Shown piece after piece: positions 12,401-22,720 of a DNA stretch of 64,000 nt (positions are counted from its first letter, which is position 1; each line of letters begins with the position of its first letter). The stretch is from positions 3,410,001-3,474,000 of the forward strand of contig CADCSX010000002.1 of assembly GCA_902805475.1 (NCBI GenBank). The letters run 5' to 3'. The translations under genes and the position numbers were made by a program. The notes below the pieces were generated by a model. The model had not been told where the DNA came from and did no database searches. It saw only the letters and a list, made by a program, of their open reading frames with translations. This DNA is from Entonaema liquescens. Lineage: Eukaryota; Ascomycota; Sordariomycetes; Xylariales; Xylariaceae.

Positions 12401-14453
12401 AGCGGACAAATAGTTTATCTGAGGAAGACTCCTTAACTCCTCCGAGTAATAGCAGCATAGCCGAACCTTACATCTTATATGACGAAAACTCACCATTGTC
12501 GCCGTTGGAGTCTCCAGCAATCTACAGCGCCACGGACTACAATCCTTACCATTGGCATGTTACTTACCCACATGGCGTGCCATACGACGACATTGACTAT
12601 TCGAGAACAGTAACACCACAGGCAGCGCCAACAGAAGTTTTTGAGTCGATTTCAATGCCGGATGATGACGAAGTTACACGGAAGGTCTTTGGTCCTAACC
12701 ACCGAACCATCAGAAAGCATGCTTCGCGGCGTTACCGTGATCACGCCGGTTCTTGGAGGGCCGCCTCTCAGATACTAAGCGACCCACGTGTTAGCATTAG
12801 CCGCGAAACAGCGAAAGGCATCATCAACGCATCAACGATTCAGCAGGCAGCCAGACCGCGCTCTTATACAGACAGCACCTCGTCAGATGCTACTAAAGCG
12901 CAAATGACCCTCGACCGAATCAACAAAGGATCGCCTTCATCGCAACAGAGAAGCATCGAAAGCAACATTGAATCTATTAGCGATGTTACTTCGGTCGCAC
13001 GTCCGAGATTAATAGCTGGTAAACCATCATACGCCGATGCTAAAGCCGAGGCCGCACTTGGAGAGGATTATTCCCTATCCGTGACATTCTCAAGCCCGGC
13101 GCCGTCACCGAACAATGCTGCTACATCAATCCTAAAACGCAGGGAGAATGATCACTCCGTATCACTCGACGGACTCGCTCCGGTAAAAATCTCTAGTCCT
13201 TTGGCCGCAGCTCCATTAACTGTTACATCGCCACCATTACCAAGCTCTTCGGCGGCACAGGCAACTTCTATACCTGAAGGCGACAAGACGGCCTGCATAG
13301 CCAAGCCATCTTCGCGGCCCTCCTCAAGACCACCCTCGACATCGCCTTCACATTCCCCCTCGATGCGAGCTTCAAGACCATCTTCGGCGGTCTTATCAAG
13401 GTCTGCGCAATCCAGTCCATCCCATCCCACAGGCCCTTTTCCTCCGCCACCAATTCCGATTGAAGTCAACTCCAGTAGCAGTTTACGCTCCCCGCCGGCT
13501 CCCAATCCTCGTCCATGGGACTCTTCCCTCGACTTTCCCAGCATTCTATCGCCGAAAATGATGAATATCCACCGCCCTTAGCTCACTCATTCCCTTCAAT
13601 CCGGACACCTTCCAGCCTTCCATATCCTCATACGGTGCATAATCCACCAGAGAGTTTTACCGGATCGGAACATCCACCACCATGGGTGGCGTCGTCCGTG
13701 TCGCCCAATTTGCATCCTCAAGGCTATTCTAGCCAACCTATGTCGCGCGATCCAAGCCACCAATCTAGCAATAGTCATGGCTCGAACCACTCCCTAAATC
13801 GTACCACTTCTCCATTAGCGTATAGCTCATCAGCAGAATCCCAAGTGATGCAAAGACCCCATTCGCGTCGTCCAAGCGTAGTGGAAACGGAACCTAGCCC
13901 GCGATTAGACGGACTAGAGCTCGAGCGAGTGGTTACTAGCTACTCGCTCTATAACGAATCAGCTCGTGGACGTAAACGTACTGCGTCAGGAGGATTATCC
14001 CACGCCTCGAATTCCCCGAGTCTGCTTTCGCGGTTTAAGCCGAAGAGAAGGGGAACTGATAGCCGTCGCCATCGGTCAGCAAGTGGACGACTGAGCAGCT
14101 TAACTAGAATCTCCAGGATCAGTCTAAGCCAGGACCTAGATTCGCCTAAGGATGCTGAGCCAATGTCACGGTCCGGTTCAGGCGGGATCCGACTGGCAGA
14201 TGGTAGGGTCGTGGAGTTCGGGTCCCCACAACAAGGAGAGGCATCGTCTGTTCCTACAGTGAGCGGTGTCGGGGTCGGAGCTAGTAATGGCAACGGTAGT
14301 AGTCCGTCTATTACCTCAAGTCCTCCTCAAAAGATTTCCAGATTCAGCCCTCACAGGCTGAGCAGAAGAAGCAAGAGAGGGAACTTAAAGGAAACAGCTA
14401 CTGCCTCTGATGTTGGACTAGGGATCTTGCAGCAGCAAAGACAATCACCGTGA
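9409..14453 (+). CDS. STAND protein: alpha/beta-hydrolase + NB-ARC + low-complexity tail (frame discontinuities)
   Basis: Multi-exon gene. The first part is a SERAC1/LipA-like serine esterase: VHGLNG loop, nucleophile motif WVCHSLGG, and a likely catalytic His in EATHSGM. The second part (about 10900-11800) is an NB-ARC-type NTPase with Walker A MPGGGKTH, Walker B LLILDG and an STER sensor-like motif. The tail (12.2-14.4 kb) is Ser/Pro-rich and disordered. Introns seen are 10479-10536 (GTATGT..CAG) and 11797-11850 (GTATGT..CAG). At least one more is needed between about 10577 and 10772, position uncertain. The start is approximate; an ATG at 9505 or an upstream exon is possible. The reading frame breaks at 9750-9765 (one base missing), at a T5 run at 12068-12072, and near 13541. 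The third could instead be an intron, 13465-13541. The architecture is that of fungal NLR-like receptors with an enzymatic N-terminal effector. Either the gene is decaying or the consensus has indels. Confidence 0.72.
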
Positions 14454-15586
14454 TTTCACAACAGCCAGCAGCTCTGTATATACTAACCTAAACTGCTTGC
14501 ACTCATTTATCGCCATAACTAGATTGTACATACATATAAATTTGCATTAGTATGAGGACATTGTGCATCTTTGGCTTGGGAAAAAGAAAAAAAAAACAGA
14601 AACAAATTGCATATCTGGGGTTTGCTTTATAGCATCATAGTGAGCGAGCATTGGGAGAGTTGGGGATGATGAAGAGGTTGATACCAGAATAGAGTGCTTT
14701 GGGTGGATAGCTGTTGGCTTTCTAGCTTTCTAGGCACTGGGATGTGTGTACAATTACGATATACGCTGTTATATTAGGTAGACAGGTGTTCAGCATGGGA
14801 TGAATATACGGTGTCCCATATACATTATGAAGGAGTTTTTTGGATTGCGATACTACGAATCGTCATAAGATAATCCCATTTGACCAGTGTAATACTACGA
14901 CGTGGTGTCTCTATTGTTACTATATTCTTAGAACTCATCAAACCCAACATGTCGTTTCATTCCCCGCAACGTCTGATAGTACTGTTGGGCTCTTATTCGA
15001 AAAACCCGACCCCAGGGGAAGTTTAGCATTCGTAATGTCCCGTCAAATTGACTAAGTTCTTGGACCCTGAGCCCGTTTGACTGAGCCCAGAAGCGTTCAA
15101 ACACGACATCTCGATCCAAACATGCCATCAGCCAAGCCTAACATCCGTAACTTCGATGAATATCACCTCAACGGTTTTCATAATTTTAGAAGGACGGAAA
15201 ACGCCTTTCGCAACACCCGCCGCCAGTTTAGCATTAGAAGCCCTCGGCATACCCAGCATAACAACAGCATAGCCACCACCCCGGGCGCTGGCGCACTCCG
15301 GCAACTGGTGTAAACCAGATTCTTGCCGGGGAAATCTCTAGATATGACGTTCCAGGGCGAAAGTTTAGGATTGTGGCACTGGAAGGAATCACATTTGACG
15401 TATTCAAGTTACACAAAGGCTGCTGAAAATAACAACAGGCTGGTGTAACTGGCCAGAGGTCTGAGTATAAAGGTCAATAAGACACTGACTATCTCGTGGA
15501 CTATTATCATCTCATCTTAAAATCTACTTGCCTCGTCTTTTCTTCATTAGATTATCCCCCCTTTTTACTGCTCCAAGCTATTAGCC
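14454..15586. other. Intergenic region between STAND gene and secreted-protein gene
   Basis: No convincing gene. It contains the 3' flank of the STAND gene, with a purine run near 14579-14605, and the upstream region of the next gene. Small open frames at 14840-15313 have no recognisable features and overlap each other on both strands. Confidence 0.5.
15466..15471 (+). promoter_or_regulatory. TATA-box-like motif
   Basis: TATAAA lies 116 bp upstream of the ATG of the small secreted protein at 15587, a plausible spacing for a fungal core promoter with a short leader. Assigned from sequence and position alone. Confidence 0.35.
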
Positions 15587-16283
15587 ATGTTCAAGGCCAG
15601 TTTTCTCGTAGGCCTCGCTATCCCATTAGTGACGGCCGTACCTCAGTATACCCCAGACATGATGGGTTATGTTTACTTCTGTCCGACGGTCGACAGTACC
15701 GAAGAAGCTTTAGGTGACCCATGGCAAGCAGGCGCCTCGGGTGCCGGCGGCGCAGGTAAGTCGAGTTTAACTCTGTAACCTATCCCCCCATCCAGCACAG
15801 CAACGGTGTTAGCGCAGGCAACTGACCCCATACAGAAATACAAATCACAGAAGGCCACACGGTCGGAACGACCTGGACAGTCGGCATTGGTCTCGACCTA
15901 TCCGTCAACAGCATCATCGGGGGTAGCGGGGCGCTGTCCGGATCCGTTTCGAGACGGTGGAAGACACCATGGAGGAGGCCATCACCCTGACCTGTCCGGA
16001 AGGCGATTGGCACTGCAGTATCCTGGTCTACCCAGGCGTCAAGCGTGTTAAGGGTCATATGAAGAAGATGGGTTCCGACGACAGTTGCCCCGGCGGCGGT
16101 ACGAAGACCAATTACGATGATGTGAAAGAGGGCGACCAGTACGAGCTCATCATACCCAAGACGGATGAGTCCGGTAATGGATTTTATGAGCCCGTGATCT
16201 GCACCTGCAAGAACCGCGATCATTGGGCTGACGAAGGTCATCCCGAGGAGTTCTGTAAGGAGGATTGCACGCTTACCAGCTAA
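15587..16283 (+). CDS. Small secreted Cys-containing protein
   Basis: Two exons: 15587-15755, an intron 15756-15835 (GTAAGT..ACAG), then 15836-16283, giving about 205 residues. Residues 1-17 (MFKASFLVGLAIPLVTA) form a classical signal peptide. After the intron the sequence reads GHTVGTTWTVGIGLDLSV, a small-residue-rich beta segment. A Cys-containing C-terminal half follows, with Cys in TCPEGDWHC, CPGGG, CTCKN and CKEDC. This organisation resembles uncharacterised fungal secreted proteins; no enzymatic domain is recognised. Between about 15940 and 15955 the frame must step by one missing base to join GALSGSV to FETVEDTMEEA. The composition on both sides shows that both halves are coding. An extracellular or effector-like role is only inferred. 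Confidence 0.68.
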
Positions 16284-17354
16284 TAATTTATTAAGCAGAT
16301 TTGCTTAGGTTTCCTGTTTAGAGTTACTTCAATACTGGAGCTTGTCGCGGAGCTGCGTCAGTTCAAATAATGGAATGGGTTGCGAGAAGTTGGTTTTGTT
16401 TTTCTTCAAAAAAGTCCAAGAAAAGTCGGGGAAAATGGCCTATATATTGTCTCAACACCCACCTAGACAAAGAGACTTTGGTTCATTACAAGAGCCCTTA
16501 CCTATTAACAAGTCAAAGATAACCAAAGTATTTCCTCCAAAAATCAATACAGCCATACCTTAATGCTAGTCCACTTGAAGTCCATCATACCTCACCCTAA
16601 CATTTCCACAAGGGCGTTCGATCACATAATTGCTTACAGTAGCCCGTCAGAATTACGAGGATGCAGTCACATAAGCCATCACTCAACGGCGCATTCAACA
16701 ACAGCAGTATTCCATCTGCACAAAGAGCCCACGTATAAACGTTAAAATGTACCGACGATCCCGTCTCCCACCCCCATCTCAGCCCCCCGTTTTCGCGTGT
16801 CGCGTAGAACAGATAACAGGGCCGTCCAAGGGCGGGAGGGCAAACGGTCAATTCGCATAGAGATCCGAACCAACCCAAGCCCCCTCCCAATGTTCCCTCC
16901 TGGAACCGTCGGCGCGCGCCATGTGTAAAAAGATAATGACGCTTGGGACGCTGGAGTAGAGCGCCCCGTTCAATGTACCGCATGGATTACAGAGCTTCAA
17001 GGAAGGTTCTCGCCTTGTGCTCCACCTTGCCGCGCGGAAAGGGAAATAGTAATTGGTGAATGGAAAAGCAGATAGGAAATAATCAAACCGGAGCCGTGGG
17101 AATAGAGAAAAAAAAAAAGGATTTGAAAATTGAAGGTTTTTCAAGACCTGAACCGCATTTAGCAAGCTTCTCGTAAATGGAAATAGGAGGATTGAAAAGG
17201 AGCTCTCGAGTAATGCTCCTAATTCGTAACCCCCCATGATTAATTCATTCCTAAACTCCCATGCGTCAGCGGAGGTATCATACATCATCTTACTCCAACC
17301 CTTTTTTCAGTAGTACCAGTATGGGAAGCGTTAGTCGACATCAAATGTTTAGAC
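16284..17354. other. Convergent intergenic region
   Basis: This is the 3' flank of two converging genes (the secreted protein on + and the nucleoporin on -). No domain-bearing open frame is seen. The minus-strand frames at 16597-16983 and 16848-17288 overlap in different phases and have no recognisable features. Confidence 0.45.
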
Positions 17355-19611
17355 TCATGAGTCAAAGATAACCTTCTTACGGCCTCGACCCCTTCCGTTA
17401 TCTAGCGCGTCTAATTCTCGATCGATCTCCATTATGTCTAGCATTTCCACCTCGACGTCTCGTTCATCTTCCGCTTCATGCTGCTCAACGTCGGCGGCAG
17501 CATTCAGGCTATCCGCGAAAGCGAACCCACCTCTGGGCCTCGTGGGTAGTTGCAGGGGCCGCTGCTCCGATTGGGCTTGAGTAGTAGTATCGCTCGAAGG
17601 TGATTCACCAAACAGACCGTCCATCCCAGATCGTGAGAGCTTCCTTCTGGGGCCAACCGAAAGGTTATAAGCAACGCTACTCGGCTGCTGTGGTCGAGGA
17701 TAGACGACGATGGCGCTGTTCTCTTTTACGCGGTCACTTAATCTCTTGCCGCGGCCGATGACTCCACCAATCCTAGTGCCGACAACTGTCTCACTCTCCC
17801 TAACAATCACAAGTCTCGCCTCGCCACACACCAACAATTCGACAGGTAGGCCTTCATTTCCAGATGGGCTTGCGCTACCATTTTCGACGAAGCGAACAAT
17901 AGCGCCAACGCCAGTGCAACGTTCACCCATCAGTCCAACGCTCAAATCGTTCAATCGCACCATACGGGTTGGCTGTGCTCCACTGAAGAGGTTGACGCCA
18001 CCGCCGGCGCCCTTGCGGATCTGTGCATCCCAGAACTTGAGAACGCCGGGTATGACGAAAACGTGTTCAGCGCCTCCGATCCACAAGGCAACACTCTCGT
18101 CAGCTGTCGTAGCCGTACCCGTTGGCAACGGCGTTACTACGATGCCTCCTCTAACTGGTGCAAATCGTTCAGGTCCATGGGAAGTTGTGAGGGCATCTCG
18201 CCTAGAGTGAGGTGTCATAGGTACGAAATCGGAGCTACCGTTCGAGCCCCGTTGAGAGGCAGGATTTCGTAGAGGGCTCGTTCCTTCAACATATCCCGAG
18301 ATGTTAAATTCCGTTAGTGCGTCACCACGAATACCAGACCCAGGCTTGCCAAATAGGGCGGGCCCTTGTGGAGAGACGCCATCAATATCCCAAATACCCC
18401 ATTGACCATCCGCAAGGAGAACAAGAATAGCACGACCATGGGTGATCCACGAAGCCGCGAGTATCGGTTTCCGCGACGAAGAGGGGCGGGCAAAAGGCGG
18501 ATAGAACGAAATGAGCCAAGAGCCTTGTGAAGGGAATGGCCCCTCGGACAAATCTTCGGGAGGCATTGAGGCAAGAGCATAGTCGTATATTCTAACAGCT
18601 TCAGGCGATGCATTACATAGAAGTTGGGTTGAGTGAGTAGGGTTAAAGGAGATAGAAGTAAGGGGTTTCGGTAGAAACTCGGTTTGAAATGGCTCGATCC
18701 GTCGACCTGTTTTTGATGAGTCCTCTAGGGGCACGTCCCATAGACGGAGGGCGCCAGAAGCTTCGGGGAATGAGCGGCTACTACAACGCGAGGCAGCGCA
18801 CTAGACTCTGAGCGTGATCGTTCATTTGACTTATTACGTTCCGATACAGTCTTTGGTCTAATGAGGGTCATGGCTAAGGCATCGCTACCTTTTGCTTGAC
18901 CAGCCAGCACGGTCATAGTCTCACCCCATTTGCCATTGCCAGCCTTTCCGGCTAGGAGAGACTCTTGTAACTCGGCACGGGCTTTGCTTAGGGGAGAGGG
19001 CGGAACAAGGGGCAAGGTAATAAGGAAGACCTCACGAGTGAGACACGAAGCGGCAAATACCATCCTATCCTTTAGGATATCCGCACCTCCCCACGCAGCA
19101 TCTTCTGCTGTGCAAGGTGTTAAAGGCAATGCCGCAAGATGGAAAACAGCAGTACCAAACTCGAGGTCGAGGGTTTGAATAATCTCGGGATATGGTGCGT
19201 CTTCGTCGAGGGATTCTTCGAATTGCGGTGTATCAACAAATGATCCTCCCTTTCCAGCGGGGGCGGTATCTTCATCGTCGGAATCAATAATCATAACAGC
19301 ATCCGCAGGGGGGTTGCCATTCTGCTTGGTAGCAGGGCCACGCTCGGCTTCTTTAGATACCTCGGGCTTGAATCGCCGTCCTCCGCGCCATACTATCGTG
19401 ATTCCACTTTCATGGCCGTATATTAAGATAGTCGCTCCCTGGGGTGAGAGGACAGGGTAGGTCTGAACAGTATGGATGCGACGAGGTAGGGTATACCTGA
19501 AAAGACCGAAGTTAGATGGAGAAATACGGATATATGACATAATAGGTAGATATACGTATACTGAGTATTCTGTGCTGTCCGGCGGACACGAGGCACTGTT
19601 GTCGGGGCCAT
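17355..19611 (-). CDS. Nuclear pore WD-repeat protein, probable Nup37
   Basis: Two exons on the minus strand: 19556-19611 (MAPTTVPRVRRTAQNT...), intron 19497-19555 (GTATAT..TTTTCAG), and 19496-17355, about 732 residues. The N-terminal segment TLPRRIHTVQTYPVLSPQG followed by ATILIYGHESG and VWRGGRR is characteristic of the filamentous-fungal Nup37 type, a WD40 beta-propeller of the Y-complex (Nup107-160) scaffold. Later blade-like segments are present (ALRLWDVPLED, GQWGIWDIDG, LKFWDAQI). The C-terminus is acidic then basic (RGRGRKKVIFDS). The frame breaks at a G4 run at 18765-18768 (C4 on the coding strand). One additional C restores AAHSPEASGALRLWDVPLED. Because the gene is otherwise well preserved, a consensus error is more likely than gene death. 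The subunit identity rests on remembered family features. Confidence 0.72.
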
Positions 19612-21747
19612 ATTGAGGGCCAACAGAACTTCAAATGTAGCTCTTTGCAAGGTCTAGTGGATGGGATAATAAGGAACCGGATATAATCAGTAAATCCAGG
19701 TTCATATCCACTTAGAATTTCATCATGTTATAAACATCCATAAATTGTGTGCCAGTCGTAATACAAAACAAAGGTTAAGGTATGGAGGCAAATGATTATT
19801 ATCAGTTGGCGATTGCGGGTTGTTGGAATTGGAGTCGCGATTTGAGCAATTGACTGACGCGACAAAGCTTACCAAGGTATGCTCTTGCTCAAAAAATCTC
19901 GGGCCCACGTGACTTCCACTACCACCTAGTAGTGATGCGAATTTCATTATACGACTAGCGTATAATACCGTATAATGAGATATAATAACGCATAATAGAA
20001 CTATTATGCGCATGACGGATCTGTTACCCCGTTTATCCGACGCGCTAGTATTAAGGGGGGATATAGCGCTAATAAGTAACGAAGCATCGTCAATGAGGGC
20101 TTTCTACAATTGACTTGAAAACAAGCCAAATTCAACTGAATATAAATTCTTATATAGCAAGATGTTTTAATACTCTAATTTAAAGCTTATATTAAGCCTA
20201 AAATGTAATTTTTAAATAAGTTTTGTTACGAAGGAAACGTTAGAAAAATGTTGCTAATAATAGCAGCTTATTATATATATTATGTGCATAATAGCTATTA
20301 TACGTATAATAGCGCATAATAGATCTATTATGCGCATAATTAACATCACTACCACCTAGGTACCTCATAACGTCCCTAGGTATGAACAATCTTCATCACA
20401 TAAGACTCTCATATATCGTTTCCGTTTAGATGAAGGCATACATATTAATAAATCTCTATTTCAAGCCTAGTAAAGAATAAATAAATAAAAATACAACAAG
20501 GTAATCATAAAAATCTGGGTATATATAAAGAGATAAAATAAACTAACCCCCCCCTATATGCGTATTCAAACATATTCCACATCCCGTCTAGTTATACGTC
20601 ATCACATTAACTCTTCGTCCATATCATACCAAAATCAAAGCACCACTTCGATATAATACATAATAAAACCAACAATGGTCAGGCGGTTAATGTAACTCCA
20701 TCGCAGTAAACACTTTAACCTGCCTGCCGATGCAGAAGATACCATAGGCCGACGAGCAAGGAGACAACACCCCTTCCCAGATAGATTATTCATTCGCCCG
20801 GTTTCAGAGTTGACGATCTTTGGCGTTGTTCTCTCTTGGCTAATATGATCGTCACTACTGGCCTAATGGCCTACTGGCCTACTGACCGGGCTGCCTCACC
20901 CCCAACCAAGAAACTCGTGTGACCTGGACTGGTGATAGTTTACACGTGCGACTGGCCAAACCCGGGGAATCTTGATGTTTAGGAATTGCCGTTGTCCATT
21001 ACCCCGGATTCAGTGTAATATTGACATTAATCCTTATCTTATACCTACCTCATTACCAGTGTCGTGTTTCACCAAGCAATCCCAGCGAGTATTAATTAAC
21101 GTCATTAGAAGAACCTACAAAGTAACATGTACAAACAGAACTACAATACACACGTATATACCGAAGTCCTCGAGCAAATGCATAGTCATTTGGACTATCT
21201 GAATAATATACAGCAAAGTCCCCTCAATGATCACTAATGCCTAATCCTCTCTATCAGAACTCTTCGCGCACAAGCCGGTTACATCCGCTTAAAATTCCCC
21301 TGGGCCGTCGCTAGACCTCCGGCTTCATTTTTTTTATTAACTATCTCGCGCAGCACAGCGGCCAAAACGCAAATCACTCCACGATGGCTGTAGCACATTC
21401 TCCCGTTACTGGACCCGGGCTACAGCCCTAGTATATCTCGCGAGAAATTCCGTAGTTGATGTCGAACTGCAAATTGTGACATGGCCAGTCGACAACGTGC
21501 AAAAGAAAAAGGAGAGGACGGCGTAGGAAGTTTTTCGTCAGTAGTACCAAGGCCGGGGAGGGTCGCCCTATATTGTGTGACCACCCAATATGGTATTCCT
21601 TACACCTCAATACAAATAACGCCAAGGATCGTCTAGTCTGATCGATCATCCAATGACGAATGGCCACCATGAAACGCCGTTGATGCCGATGTGAATAAAA
21701 AGTGTTACAAGCGGAAGTCGTTCATCGTGATATCTGCGATGGGGGTT
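19612..21747. other. Intergenic region carrying a MITE
   Basis: No gene supported. It contains the 422-bp inverted-repeat element described separately. Around 20100-20350 base composition becomes AT-rich. From 20400 to 21430 the sequence is ordinary with TAC/TACC words and stops in all frames. The minus-strand frame at 21428-21670 has no recognisable features. Confidence 0.5.
19930..20351. mobile_element. hAT-type MITE with 8-bp target-site duplication
   Basis: The 422-bp segment begins TAGTGATG and ends CATCACTA, its exact reverse complement; beyond a 2-base mismatch the next four bases (AATT) also match. It is flanked on both sides by the identical 8-mer CCACCTAG (19922-19929 and 20352-20359). 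An 8-bp duplication plus ends of the form (C/T)A(G/A)NG is diagnostic of the hAT superfamily. The interior has no coding capacity and is AT-rich. Sub-terminal palindromes occur at both ends: 19989-20010 (arms CGCATAATAG, centre AA) and 20312-20335 (arms GCGCATAATAG, centre AT). Such repeats are typical transposase-binding regions of hAT elements. Non-autonomous by size. Confidence 0.75.
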
Positions 21748-22720
21748 TCAAGCATTGGTAACCTGGAAAATAGTCAGCATACATTGCTTAGAACCCTTAA
21801 TCATATTACATACCCTTAGAATTCTTCGCGAGTAATCTTGGTTGTCAGCGATGCTACCGTCGCTCATTCGTCGGTTCATAACAGGGTCAAGACGAGAGTC
21901 GGTCATCGAAACACCGCCGCTGCTGCTGGGAGGCTTTCCACCACTAATGAACGCGTTGACAGCAGCATTACGTCGGTGCTCTTCTTCAATTTCGGCATTC
22001 CTCTTTCGGCGCAACCAGAAGAAAACAGCACCACCAAAGGCAGTTATCGCGACAACGCCAACCACAACACCTGCTGCAATCCCGGCGACGTTGGGACCAG
22101 AGCTCTTCTCGGGTTCGGTTGGGGCTGTCACGGTCTCCACAGTGTCTATACCATAAATTAGCTGAAGTTCGACTAACATTGAGAAATGTCAAGGATTTAC
22201 TGACCAGAAGTACTAGCCGGAGAGTCCGAAGCGCTTGAAGTGGTCTTCGAAGGTGTAGCAGTGGATGAGCTGGAAGACGATACTTCGCCGACTGCTACCC
22301 TTACTCCAGTGTTATAAACTGTGAAAGTATCAAGACCACCACCTATCAACGAGTTAGCTTTGCACTCAACATATGATCGTAAGATAACATACAAGCCTGA
22401 TCGCCAAATCCAGGGCATGGTTCGTTGCAATCTTCATCGTCGGTTAAGTCAGACTTGCTGGGATATTTATCACCACAGTAGCAGTCTTTGGCGTAAGTAG
22501 CAGCGACGAGTCTTTGCTTCCCACGGCACAGCGTTGTGCATGCACCTTGGCTGTTAAACTCAATTGTTTGCGCAAGCTTCAAGATTCCAACAGACTTATA
22601 ACATCCGTGGACGGTATCCGTACCCGGTATGGGGTCCTCTGGCGGTGACTGCAACGATTTCGCATTGGTGAACGGACCTAGGGCCAGAATGGCCGCAACG
22701 GCAAATTGACGAAATGACAT
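21748..22720 (-). CDS. WSC-domain single-pass membrane protein (cell-wall sensor type)
   Basis: Four exons on the minus strand: 22393-22720, 22205-22342, 21814-22145 and 21748-21762, joined by introns of 50, 59 and 51 bp with GTATGT, GTCAGT and GTATGT donors. All phases agree, giving 270 residues. Residues 1-20 are a signal peptide. A WSC domain (about 37-113) follows, starting HGCYKSVG and containing the typical CYCGDKYPS and CPGFGDQACGG motifs. Next come a Ser/Thr-rich stretch, a transmembrane helix (about 175-200, AGIAAGVVVGVVAITAF), basic residues (WLRRKRN), and a cytosolic tail ending RRILRVTNA. WSC sensors feed cell-wall stress into the PKC pathway in yeast; that role is inferred here. 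The last intron is 51 nt and free of stops, so retaining it would insert 17 residues rather than truncate the protein. Confidence 0.88.

Noticed and set aside
21428..21670. 80-codon minus-strand frame downstream of the WSC gene
   Set aside because: No recognisable features and separated from the WSC stop; likely chance.
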